From positions 124,001 through 188,000 of the forward strand of contig NZ_CANLZX010000002.1 in assembly GCF_947495675.1 (NCBI RefSeq): DNA of 64,000 bases, given 5' to 3'. Source of the DNA: an uncultured Algibacter sp. (GTDB lineage Bacteria > Bacteroidota > Bacteroidia > Flavobacteriales > Flavobacteriaceae). Positions 39,765 through 48,695 of this stretch are shown piece after piece; position 1 is the first letter of the stretch, and the number at the start of each line of letters is the position of its first letter. Both the position numbers and the translations under genes were made by a program. The notes under the pieces are model-generated. The model had not been told where the DNA came from. It did no database searches and worked only from the letters and a program-made list of their open reading frames with translations.

Positions 39765-40892
39765 ATGACAAATCTCTTTAAAATATTCTTTTGGATAGTA
39801 ATACCCACGTTGTTTCTCAATAGTTTAAAAGAAAAGCAAAATGGTTATAAAACTATTTCTCATAAGATAGTTGTTAATCATCCCGGGGAAAAGGATTCTA
39901 TTAAAACTATTCTTAATGAAATTCAAGATAAAAATGGTTTACCCATACAATATACCATGGATGTTTATTCGGTAATTTGTTTGGAGGGAGTTTGTAAAAT
40001 AATACCAGTTAAATTATTTTGGAATAACATAGGAAATTACCAAAAATACGAATTAGCAGAAGGGGAAACACTTGAAAAATATGAAGCAGACTTATTTGAA
40101 CCGGTGGATTACATAAAACTGCAAAGTGTTTTATCTGATAGTGATTCACCTTTTAAAGAGGTGTATTTAGATGAAATCTTAACAGTTCCTGATGTGCATG
40201 GTAATGAAGATGTTGATGCCGTTTCTGGTGCCACCGCTTTAGAATTAGATGAAAAAGATACAGTTCCTGGTGCAGCATTAACTTGTTTTACTTTGTGGCA
40301 TTGGGCAAATGGTGATGTTGTTTCTAAAATTATACAGCAAACAGGAAAATCTGCTTCAACTGAGCAACTTCATGATTTTATTTTGGACGATAACAATACG
40401 TATTTCAATTTGGCCATTAGCGAATTAAAAAATAGAAGTTTATATTCGAAGTCTATAATTGAAGCCGTTATAAAGAAAGCGATAAAAGATCAGTCTGTAC
40501 TTCGTACCACCTTTAATTTTTTGGAATCTGCAACTCCTGAAATTTATTTTTATGCAACAGAAAATATTTTAAATAACGGAGAATCTGCACAAAAAATAGC
40601 AGCAATTCAGTCTTTAAAAAAAACAAATTATAATATTAGCATCGAGTACTTAAATAAAAATAGCGTAATTCTTAGTGCACTTAATTCTTACCAGGAGGTG
40701 TCTCTTTTTTTAGGTTTAATGGAAGACAAAAATCCTAATTCTAAAATTGTAATTACGAACACACTACCACTTTTACAACGCGATTTTTTAATAGCAAGAC
40801 GCGCTTATTGGTTTTTAAAGAACAAAGACCTAATTTCCGAGCATCAAGAAAAACTGAATATGTTTTATAAAGAGAATGTTAATCGTTTATAG
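39765..40892 (+). CDS. Exported protein with FMN-binding-like flavinylation motif
   Basis: The 375-residue protein has an N-terminal hydrophobic segment (IFFWIVIPTLFLNSL). The sequence EDVDAVSGATAL near residue 155 matches the D-x-x-[ST]-G-A-T pattern at which ApbE attaches FMN in NqrC/RnfG-type domains. The CLEGVCKI segment before it carries two Cys four residues apart. The second half is helical with no recognised motif. It follows the Tat-exported FAD oxidoreductase by 82 bases, and an FMN donor or acceptor for that enzyme is a reasonable inference. No ApbE gene is in the window. Confidence 0.6.
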   Translation: MTNLFKIFFWIVIPTLFLNSLKEKQNGYKTISHKIVVNHPGEKDSIKTILNEIQDKNGLPIQYTMDVYSVICLEGVCKIIPVKLFWNNIGNYQKYELAEGETLEKYEADLFEPVDYIKLQSVLSDSDSPFKEVYLDEILTVPDVHGNEDVDAVSGATALELDEKDTVPGAALTCFTLWHWANGDVVSKIIQQTGKSASTEQLHDFILDDNNTYFNLAISELKNRSLYSKSIIEAVIKKAIKDQSVLRTTFNFLESATPEIYFYATENILNNGESAQKIAAIQSLKKTNYNISIEYLNKNSVILSALNSYQEVSLFLGLMEDKNPNSKIVITNTLPLLQRDFLIARRAYWFLKNKDLISEHQEKLNMFYKENVNRL

Positions 40893-40966
40893 AAATGTAA
40901 TTCCAAAAGAGCTTCCCATTTGCTTATTACAGTCAAATTTTATGGAAAAATAAATTCTTTTAATAA

Positions 40967-40997
40967 GGGTAATTTTGAATTTGTATAAGATAAAATT
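40967..40997 (+). promoter_or_regulatory. Direct-repeat operator F
   Basis: GGGTAATTTT at 40967 and AGATAAAATT at 40988, 21 bp apart, lie about 100 bp before the sulfatase at 41100. The rest of 40893-41099 shows no gene. Confidence 0.52.
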
Positions 40998-41099
40998 AAG
41001 ATCTGTTTTATTTTGATTAATACTTAATTTTATCATTAAATAATTGAAGGGTTTATATAATTTCCTTCTTCAATTAAAGTAAATAATAAATTAAGTAAA

Positions 41100-42590
41100 A
41101 TGATTAAAAAGAACATTAAGAATATACTGGTTTTTTCAATAACGATAATTCTTGTGGCATGCTCAGGGGTTAAAAATAAATCTCAACAGGAAAGTACTAC
41201 AGTTACTAAAGGTAAATCATCAAGACCTAACATTCTCTTCGTGCTTTGTGATGATTTAGGATACGCAGATGTTGGGTTTAATGGCTCTAAAGATATTATT
41301 ACGCCATCACTTGATCAGTTGGCAAATTCTGGAACTGTTTTAACTTCTGCTTATGTAACACATGCGTTTTGCGGACCAAGTAGAGCTGGTTTGTTAACTG
41401 GAAGATATCCACATTCGTTTGGGTCTCAATTTAATTTACCAAAAAATAGTGAAGTAACGGTAGGGGAGGGAATTCCTTTAAGTGAAAAATTTATGTCAAA
41501 AATGCTTCAAGAATCTGGTTATTATACGGGAGCTGTGGGGAAGTGGCATTTAGGTGCAGTTCCGGGTTATCATCCTAATGATAGAGGTTTTGATGATTTT
41601 TATGGTTTTTTAGGTGGTGGACATGAGTATTTTCCAAGTGAGTTTATTGCGAAATATGAAAAACAAGTTGCGAACGGTGTTAAAAATATATGGGATTACT
41701 TAACGCCTTTAGAACATAATGGAAAAGAAGTTAGAGAAACTGAATATATAACCGATGCATTGTCTCGTGAGGCTATTCGTTTTGTAAATGATGCATCGAA
41801 AAAAGAACAACCCTTTTTTCTATATGTATCTTATAATGCCCCTCATACCCCTTTGCAAGCAAAAGAAGAGGACATGAAGGTATTTGATAATATTAAAGAT
41901 AAAGATAGACGTACTTATGCTGGCATGGTTTACGCAGTAGATCGTGGTGTTGGTGAAATAGTAGATGCTTTAAAAGCAACAAATCAATATGAAAACACGT
42001 TAATTGTTTTTTTGAGTGATAATGGAGGAAGACCAGATAAGGGCGCTGATAACTCACCTTTAAAAGGAAGAAAGGGAGATACTTGGGAAGGTGGATTTAG
42101 GGTGCCTATGTTTTTTCATTGGCCAAATCAAGTAAAGGCTGGAAATCGTTATAATCATCCAGTTTCAGCTTTAGATTTTTACCCAACATTTGCAGGTTTA
42201 GCGGGTGTTACACTTCCAGAGGGTAATAAACTAGATGGTAAAGATATTTGGAATGATTTTTCTTCTGGTAAAACGGCAAGAAATGGGGGAATGATTTTTT
42301 CTATGCGTCACCGTAATGGATTTTCCGATGTTTCAGTAAGACAAGATGATTGGAAAGCTACAAAAGCTTATAAATTTGGTTGGAAACTCTATAATATTAC
42401 AAATGATATTGGAGAAGAAAAAGATTTAAGTAGCCAGAATCCGGAAAAACTTAAAATGCTTGTTAATGCAGCAGAAGCATGGAGTAAAACACATACAGAA
42501 CCTCGTTGGTTTGATCCAGAAAATTTGAGAGAAGTTTGGAAAGATAAGGAAATGGCCAAGTTTAAGGAGACTTTTAATATCAATAAATAA
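41100..42590 (+). CDS. Formylglycine-dependent sulfatase (S1 family), lipoprotein
   Basis: The 496-residue sulfatase has lipobox TIILVAC, LCDDLGYADVGFNGSK, the maturation motif CGPSR (Cys about 91), GKWHLG, and LSDNGGRPDKG. Motif order and the late EPRWF tail resemble the sulfatase at 9391. It is followed after 22 bases by XdhC and a MocA-like gene, so this operon also supplies molybdenum-cofactor maturation functions to the oxidation system encoded 27 kb upstream. Confidence 0.9.
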   Translation: MIKKNIKNILVFSITIILVACSGVKNKSQQESTTVTKGKSSRPNILFVLCDDLGYADVGFNGSKDIITPSLDQLANSGTVLTSAYVTHAFCGPSRAGLLTGRYPHSFGSQFNLPKNSEVTVGEGIPLSEKFMSKMLQESGYYTGAVGKWHLGAVPGYHPNDRGFDDFYGFLGGGHEYFPSEFIAKYEKQVANGVKNIWDYLTPLEHNGKEVRETEYITDALSREAIRFVNDASKKEQPFFLYVSYNAPHTPLQAKEEDMKVFDNIKDKDRRTYAGMVYAVDRGVGEIVDALKATNQYENTLIVFLSDNGGRPDKGADNSPLKGRKGDTWEGGFRVPMFFHWPNQVKAGNRYNHPVSALDFYPTFAGLAGVTLPEGNKLDGKDIWNDFSSGKTARNGGMIFSMRHRNGFSDVSVRQDDWKATKAYKFGWKLYNITNDIGEEKDLSSQNPEKLKMLVNAAEAWSKTHTEPRWFDPENLREVWKDKEMAKFKETFNINK

Positions 42591-42612
42591 AAAGATTTTT
42601 TAACTTGGTTGA

Positions 42613-43647
42613 ATGATACATGAACTTAAACAGATTGTAGAAGCAGCCATTTATAATCAATCCCTTGGCATAAAAAATGTTCTTGCTACAGTAGTTGATT
42701 TGGATGGCTCATCATACAGACGCCCTGGTGTACGCATGCTACTTTCTGATAATAATGAGATGGTTGGCGCTGTTAGTGGTGGTTGTGTCGAAAAAGAGGT
42801 TTTAAAGCGTGCCCAATTTGTTTTTGAAACAGGGAAGCCTAAAATTATGACTTATGATGGGCGCTACCGATTAGGTTGTGAAGGCGTCATGTACATTTTA
42901 ATAGAGCCTTTTAATGTTTCGGATGAATTTATAAAAGTTTTCTATCAGAATTTAGAATTAAGAAAATCGCTTACTATTCAATCATACTATAAAAAGGAAG
43001 ATGAGTGCGTTGGTAAGTTTTATTCTGAGATTTCTTTTGCAGAAAACAGGAAATTTACTTTTGTAATAGACAATAATCTAATCAGCCATTTAATAGATGA
43101 TGTGAAAATATTTTCACAAACGCTTTCTCCATGTTTTAGATTAATTATTATTGGAGGTGAACACGATGCTGTAAAGCTCTGTAAAATGGGAGCTCTTTTA
43201 GGCTGGGATGTTGATGTGGTGACGTCATTGAAAGATCCTAAAAATCTTCAAGTTTTTCCAGGAGCTAAAACAGTAGAAGCTAATACACCTGAAACTTTTC
43301 TTGTTGACGATATAGATTCCGAATGTGCCGTTGTATTGATGACTCATAATTATGCACAAGACCTAAGGTATTTGTTACGATTAAAAAATAGTAAACTAAA
43401 TTATATTGGCGTTTTAGGATCGGCTAAAAGGCGTGAGCAACTTCATGAAGATTTGTTAGATTATGCATCTGATTTGGAAAATGATTTTTTAGAAAAAATT
43501 CATAGCCCGGCAGGGTTAAATATTGGAGCAATAACTCCAGAAGAAATTGCACTATCTATTCTTTCTGAAATTTTAACAATTCACAGAAAAAAAGCCCCAT
43601 TTTCTTTAAACTCAATTACGGGTAAAATACATTTAAAATCTGAGTAA
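42613..43647 (+). CDS. XdhC/CoxI-family molybdenum cofactor insertion protein
   Basis: The 344-residue protein has the XdhC_CoxI N-terminal domain (ATVVDLDGSSYRRPGVRML, AVSGGCVEKEV) and a C-terminal Rossmann domain (LIIIGGEHDAVKLCKMGALLGWDV, GVLGSAKRREQL). XdhC proteins bind the molybdenum cofactor, promote its sulfuration and insert it into xanthine-dehydrogenase-family enzymes. The only such enzyme in this window is the Tat-exported one at 13511-16158, which is the likely client. Confidence 0.88.
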   Translation: MIHELKQIVEAAIYNQSLGIKNVLATVVDLDGSSYRRPGVRMLLSDNNEMVGAVSGGCVEKEVLKRAQFVFETGKPKIMTYDGRYRLGCEGVMYILIEPFNVSDEFIKVFYQNLELRKSLTIQSYYKKEDECVGKFYSEISFAENRKFTFVIDNNLISHLIDDVKIFSQTLSPCFRLIIIGGEHDAVKLCKMGALLGWDVDVVTSLKDPKNLQVFPGAKTVEANTPETFLVDDIDSECAVVLMTHNYAQDLRYLLRLKNSKLNYIGVLGSAKRREQLHEDLLDYASDLENDFLEKIHSPAGLNIGAITPEEIALSILSEILTIHRKKAPFSLNSITGKIHLKSE

Positions 43648-44236
43648 TATATCTATAGTCATATTAGCAGCAGGGGAAGCTTCTAGAATGGGTAGCATAA
43701 AACAACTATTGCCATATAATAATTCTACACTTTTAGAAATAACCATTCAAAATGCCTTAGCATCAAAAGCGAGAAAAGTTTATTGCGTACTAGGAGCAAA
43801 TTCAGAAGCTATTAAAAGTCAACTAAAAAACTCTAGAGCAACTTTTATTAATAACCCGAATTGGAAAGATGGATTAAGTTCTAGCATAGTTACAGGTGTT
43901 TCATATTTAGAGTCCATAAAAGAAAAAACTAAAGCGATTTTAATAATGCTTTCGGATCAACCAAATGTAGATTCAGATTATATTGATGCTTTAATCAATT
44001 TGTATAGTAAGAATCAAGATAAAGTTATAGCATCTGATTATGGAGATAAAAAAGGGGTTCCAGCAATATTTCCAAAACTGTTTAATAAGCAGCTTATGAG
44101 ATTAAAAGGGGATAAAGGCGCTAAGGATTTTTTGAATAATAAAGAAATTAATATTATTACCCTTGCTTCAAAAAATAGAGGTGTTTTAAAGGACATTGAT
44201 ACACTAGAAGATTATAATAAATTATTGGATAAATAA
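43640..44236 (+). CDS. MocA/MobA-like molybdenum cofactor nucleotidyltransferase
   Basis: Starting at the first ATG (43688) would remove the nucleotide-binding signature. In frame upstream lie the codons for SNISIVILAAGEASRMGSIKQ, which contain the family's LAAGxxxRMG motif. The frame is closed by a stop at 43634, so the best start is CTG at 43640, overlapping the XdhC stop by 8 bases. Later marks are LSDQPNVDSDYIDAL and PAIFPKLF. The family adds CMP or GMP to molybdopterin, or handles related NTP transfers. Together with XdhC, it supports an active molybdenum hydroxylase in this system. The exact nucleotide is not predictable. Confidence 0.82.
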   Translation: MSNISIVILAAGEASRMGSIKQLLPYNNSTLLEITIQNALASKARKVYCVLGANSEAIKSQLKNSRATFINNPNWKDGLSSSIVTGVSYLESIKEKTKAILIMLSDQPNVDSDYIDALINLYSKNQDKVIASDYGDKKGVPAIFPKLFNKQLMRLKGDKGAKDFLNNKEINIITLASKNRGVLKDIDTLEDYNKLLDK

Positions 44237-44640
44237 ACCTGAAAACTTGTTATAAACTTTGAAATTATCTTCAGTAAAGGTTCTGTTTGTTTTTTTTGAA
44301 TACAAATATAGAATCATTAGTAACTTCTATTTTAATTAATTTTTTATAGACTATTAAAGTGATATTTCATTGGGGTTTAAGCCTTTTGTTTATAAAAGGA
44401 TAAATTTTGATATTCTAGAAGTGATTAATACTATAATTTGTTCTTATTATTTTTTAATTTTTAGACACGATAATTTTAAAATACCATATTTAAATTAACT
44501 ATTGCTAATTAGGGAATGTTATTTTTAGTTAAATAATTTGTAGTTCAGGATAAATTAACGCTAACACTAGGTAAAATAGATTTATTAATACATGCCCTAT
44601 GAGTTTAATTTTATAAAACTAAAATTAAACATCTAAACAC
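44237..44640 (+). promoter_or_regulatory. 404-base intergenic region with triple direct-repeat operator G
   Basis: No gene was found. AGTTAAATAA at 44527, GGATAAATTA at 44548 and AGGTAAAATA at 44569 are three half-sites in register at 21-bp intervals, the last ending 63 bp before the next start. This is the longest array of the motif in the window. Confidence 0.6.
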
Positions 44641-47388
44641 ATGATAAATAAATACGTAACAACTAAGAATATAATCCAAAAAATTGTATTTGTTTTTGTA
44701 TTATTAATTAGCCTGAACAGTTTATCACAAACAAACTTTTACTCCGGAGCTTTAACTCAAGGTTCATGGGATAATTTAATCGCAGAGATTAATACAAAGA
44801 AAGTCTCGTTAGAATCAAAAATCACCCAAGCGCAAGGGCTTCCTTCTCCATTAGAAACAAGTTATGCAGAAGGAACCGTTGTTACAGTTGATGAGTTTCT
44901 AAAATATGCCGCTAGAGATAAACAAAATGCTATAGTATTACAAAATAAGTATGAAAACAACCCCTTTGCCTTTTGGAATGGTCTTTGGGAAAACCATATG
45001 TCAAGTCTGGGTTTTTATACCCCAACACCAGATTTCTCAGTTCACAATCCTTTTCAACAATTGCATGACTGTATTAAAATATTAGACCGTGCGATTAATG
45101 AGATTGACAACCAATTAGCGGGAAATATTGTTTTGGCAGAAACATTAGATTTTACAACATCGGGTTACCCAACGCTACCAGTAAATAATAGCTATTATAT
45201 GAAAGATGGTAACGTTATTTTTCCAAGTACTTTTTGGGGTTTAAGAGATGATAATTTGGACGTGCTAGAAACCTTAGGTTATTTAGGAGAAGTGTTTCAT
45301 AGTGCAGGACAGACTACAACAGGTACTTATAATGGTGACCCCAATGCTATTATTGCCACTCCTAGTTTTGTAAATGGAGCAAATGGAATGGCAGCAAGGT
45401 TATCAAATCAAGTAGGAAATAATCAAACACCTACCCAAATTCAAATGACACATACGAATCTTTCGAGTGCTATTAAAACCAAATATCCTGGAATAGGAGG
45501 TAACCCAAAGGCGTTTGTACATTACGATATAGATCATCCAGAAATAAGAAATATAAATGAGAGTATTATTGGAACTTTTGTACCTCAATTAGTTACTGCC
45601 GCATCTGGTAGTCCTTTAATTTATGTGCTTTCTAACGAGCCGCATTGGGATATTTCAGAAGGTCAAGCTTCAAATGGTGTTTCTGCAAACACTTATAATG
45701 CCTATGTGGAGCACTTAAAAACAGAGTATAATAATGATATAAATGCATTAAACTCTATTTATAACCCATTTAATAGCAACCAAAATTTCACCAATTTTGA
45801 TGCCTTAAAATTAACATACACTATCCCTTTGAATAAAAGCACATGGCAAGGTACGCCAATATGGTACGATTGGATGCGCTTTAATATGAATCGTTCCAAT
45901 AGATGGCATCAAGATTTAAAAGATATCGTTAGAGATAACGACCCTAGTGCTAAAGTATCTATAAAATTATTAGGAAGAGAACTTGAAGACCCAAGACGAG
46001 ATGGCGGTATAGATCTAGAGACATTAATCGATTTACAAGACATTCTAGGGTTTGATAACCAGGTGGTTCCTAATGAAACGCATGGTAGAAATAATCGTTT
46101 TTATACCACTTGGCTAAATGACTATATTATGGATTGGAGGGAACAATCTATGATGTTAGACTTCTGCAAATCTTTATATCCCAATAAGCCAACCTTCGAT
46201 TCAGAATGGCATGGACATTCAAGTAACGCATATAATAATCATGCTCTTGACGAAAGTTACACGAGAGCCGCATTATGGATGGCCTTTTCAAATGGCCTTA
46301 GCGTTATAAATAATTGGTGGTGGTATAGAGATAGTAATGGTGATTTGTTAGGAAAAACTGGTGCAACTGGAAATACCATGTTCTCTCCTCAGCATCAGGC
46401 TGTAGCTTTTGATGAATTTGGAAGAACTTTAAAGGAGTTAAATGCTCATAGCAATACTGTAGCTACTCTTATACCAGAAAAACGTGATTACCTTTTATAT
46501 TACAGTAATGAAGCTGCAATACAAGACTGGAATTATGTACAGCACCTAGCAATTATTTATGAAGCCCTTAAACTTTTAAATGTTAAGGTTGGTTTTACTA
46601 CAGAGAATAAAATAGATGTTTTAGGATATACGCCTAAAGCTATAATTATTCCACCTACTATGTTTATAAAAGATAGTAGTATGGAAGCTCTTAATAACTA
46701 CGAGACAAACAACCCAACTGTAGACATCTTTCAAATAAATAGATTTAATGCGGCACAGCAGAATTTTATCAAAGATGAAAAAGGTGTGTCTGATGGTGCT
46801 AGAGATGAATCGTTTGTAAATAAAAGTACAACATTTACTACTGATATACCTACTTTGATTTCTCGATTAAGAGCACAATTAAGTTTCCCATCTCCTTCAA
46901 TAGATTTCGATATTACTTTACCAGGCACTAGTACAGAAGCCTTTGGTGTATTTGCATCGCAAGGAAAGACACCAGATAACAAAAACGTCATTTCATTAAT
47001 AAATGTGAGTTTAGAAGATAGAGAAATTCAGCTTGCTGAGAGTGCATTAAACTTATTAACTGGTGAAATAGTGAATGCAACACATGTTATGAAACCATAT
47101 GATGTCCTTTTGATAACGGATGGTTCAACGCTTTCATCAAAAACTGCTGAAACTAATACTAAGCCGTATTTGTATTATCCAAATCCTGTGAGTGATATAT
47201 TAACAATTAAAAACTCGTTTTACGGTGAATATAATATGTATAATATTACGGGTGCACATATTAAAACAATCGAGAGTGTAACCGATACAATAGAAATTCG
47301 AGTTGGTAATTTGAGTAGCGGTATCTACTTTTTAGAAATTCCAACGGCTAATGGCAAACAAATAGAAAAAATTATTATTAATAGATGA
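44641..47388 (+). CDS. T9SS-secreted clan GH-A glycoside hydrolase, divergent GH42-like
   Basis: The 915-residue protein has a signal peptide ending at LNSLSQ and a helical N-terminal region (HDCIKILDRAINEIDNQLAGN). Its acid/base Glu candidate is in LSNEPHW and its nucleophile candidate in FDSEWHGHS, followed by the Trp-rich NNWWWYRD. A GH42-like Rossmann domain and a type-A T9SS sorting domain (YYPNPVSD...SGIYFLEI) end the protein. It is related to the products at 22786 and 27270 but more distant, with SEWHG in place of TETHF/SESHF. It is a monocistronic unit behind the triple operator, probably an extracellular enzyme acting on a different linkage or sulfation pattern. Confidence 0.76.
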   Translation: MINKYVTTKNIIQKIVFVFVLLISLNSLSQTNFYSGALTQGSWDNLIAEINTKKVSLESKITQAQGLPSPLETSYAEGTVVTVDEFLKYAARDKQNAIVLQNKYENNPFAFWNGLWENHMSSLGFYTPTPDFSVHNPFQQLHDCIKILDRAINEIDNQLAGNIVLAETLDFTTSGYPTLPVNNSYYMKDGNVIFPSTFWGLRDDNLDVLETLGYLGEVFHSAGQTTTGTYNGDPNAIIATPSFVNGANGMAARLSNQVGNNQTPTQIQMTHTNLSSAIKTKYPGIGGNPKAFVHYDIDHPEIRNINESIIGTFVPQLVTAASGSPLIYVLSNEPHWDISEGQASNGVSANTYNAYVEHLKTEYNNDINALNSIYNPFNSNQNFTNFDALKLTYTIPLNKSTWQGTPIWYDWMRFNMNRSNRWHQDLKDIVRDNDPSAKVSIKLLGRELEDPRRDGGIDLETLIDLQDILGFDNQVVPNETHGRNNRFYTTWLNDYIMDWREQSMMLDFCKSLYPNKPTFDSEWHGHSSNAYNNHALDESYTRAALWMAFSNGLSVINNWWWYRDSNGDLLGKTGATGNTMFSPQHQAVAFDEFGRTLKELNAHSNTVATLIPEKRDYLLYYSNEAAIQDWNYVQHLAIIYEALKLLNVKVGFTTENKIDVLGYTPKAIIIPPTMFIKDSSMEALNNYETNNPTVDIFQINRFNAAQQNFIKDEKGVSDGARDESFVNKSTTFTTDIPTLISRLRAQLSFPSPSIDFDITLPGTSTEAFGVFASQGKTPDNKNVISLINVSLEDREIQLAESALNLLTGEIVNATHVMKPYDVLLITDGSTLSSKTAETNTKPYLYYPNPVSDILTIKNSFYGEYNMYNITGAHIKTIESVTDTIEIRVGNLSSGIYFLEIPTANGKQIEKIIINR

Positions 47389-47396
47389 TTAGAATG

Positions 47397-47445
47397 AACT
47401 AGTTTAAACTTTTTTTTACGAAATAATAAAAAGTTTAAACTAGTT
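47397..47445. terminator. Bidirectional terminator between convergent GH and dgoD genes
   Basis: AACTAGTTTAAACTTTTT pairs exactly with AAAAAGTTTAAACTAGTT across a short loop. It serves both converging units. Confidence 0.87.
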
Positions 47446-47537
47446 TTCACACAATTTTAAAGGGAATTAGTGTCCAAATACTGTAGGTATTAGCATTGTG
47501 TTAACATTTATAATAAATAAACGTTAAGCGCCTTGCA

Positions 47538-48695
47538 TTACCACTCCGCAAAAGTACCATCATCATTTCTCCATATAGGATTCGCCCAATTATGACCTAT
47601 TTTTTGACCTTCTTTTAGAATGTCTTCATCAATTTCAACACCTAGACCAGGTTGGGTAAATAGGTCCATAAAACCATCTTTGACATCAAATATTTCAGGG
47701 TTTTTTACATAATCTAATAAATCAAATCCTTTATTGTAATGAATTCCTAAGCTACTTTCTTGTATTGTAGCATTGGCACATGAGAAATCTATATGTAGTG
47801 CAGAAGCAAGAGAAATGGGGCCTAAAGGACAATGTGGTGCGAGAGCAACATCATATGCTTCAGCCATTGATGCAATACGTTTCACTTCAGAGATTCCACC
47901 GGCATGACTCAAATCTGGCTGTATAATATCGACCACGCCTTGTTGTAGAACATCTTTAAAGTCCCATCTTGATAACATACGTTCTCCAGTTGCAATAGGG
48001 ATACTGGTATAAGAATAAATATGCTTTAGTGCATCATTATTTTCACTTAAAACAGGCTCCTCAATAAACATTGGATCGTAAGGAGCAAGTTCGTCAATAA
48101 GTCTTTTAACCATTGGTTTGTGTACCCTGCCATGAAAATCTAAGCCAACATCTAATTCATAACCAAATTCTTCTCTAAGTAACCTCATATTATCAGCTAC
48201 TTTTTTAATATCTTTAATAGAAGACACCCATCGCATAGGGCCCGTAGCATTCATTTTTACGGCACGATAGCCTTGATTCATTTTTTCTCGTGCTTGTTCA
48301 ATAACCACTTTAGGATCGTCTCCACCAATCCAACAATACATTTTCATTCTTTGTCGTACCGCACCTCCTAAAAGTTCAAAGACTGGAACACCTAAATGTT
48401 TTCCTTTTATATCCCATAAGGCTTGATCAATTCCAGAAATGGCACTCATTAAAATGGTACCTCCTCTATAAAACCCGCCTCGATATAATACCTGCCAAAT
48501 ATCTTCAATATTATTTGCAGTTCGCCCAATTAAATACTGTTCAAGTTCTTTAACACAGGCGGCAACCGAGTCGGCTTTACCTTCAACAACAGGTTCTCCC
48601 CAACCAAATAATCCACCTTTGGTTGTTATTTTTACGAAGAGCCATCTAGGTGGAACTTTAAACAGTTCAACTTTAGTAATTTCTAATTGTTCCAT
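47538..48695 (-). CDS. dgoD: D-galactonate dehydratase-type enolase-superfamily enzyme
   Basis: The 385-residue protein matches DgoD closely: FKVPPRWLFVKI at the N-terminus, GWGEPVVEGK, YRGGFYRGG, SGIDQALWDIKGKHLGVPV, AVKMNATGPMRWV, and the ending PIWRNDDGTFAEW. Active-site residues are D186/H188 (LDFHGR), E212 (FIEEP), E238 (TGERM) and H288 (APHCPLGP). DgoD removes water from D-galactonate to give 2-keto-3-deoxy-D-galactonate. It overlaps the upstream aldolase gene by 13 bases, so the two are coupled. In a carrageenan setting it might instead act on the 3,6-anhydro-aldonate, since the product would be the same keto acid. Confidence 0.88.
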   Translation of the reverse strand: MEQLEITKVELFKVPPRWLFVKITTKGGLFGWGEPVVEGKADSVAACVKELEQYLIGRTANNIEDIWQVLYRGGFYRGGTILMSAISGIDQALWDIKGKHLGVPVFELLGGAVRQRMKMYCWIGGDDPKVVIEQAREKMNQGYRAVKMNATGPMRWVSSIKDIKKVADNMRLLREEFGYELDVGLDFHGRVHKPMVKRLIDELAPYDPMFIEEPVLSENNDALKHIYSYTSIPIATGERMLSRWDFKDVLQQGVVDIIQPDLSHAGGISEVKRIASMAEAYDVALAPHCPLGPISLASALHIDFSCANATIQESSLGIHYNKGFDLLDYVKNPEIFDVKDGFMDLFTQPGLGVEIDEDILKEGQKIGHNWANPIWRNDDGTFAEW

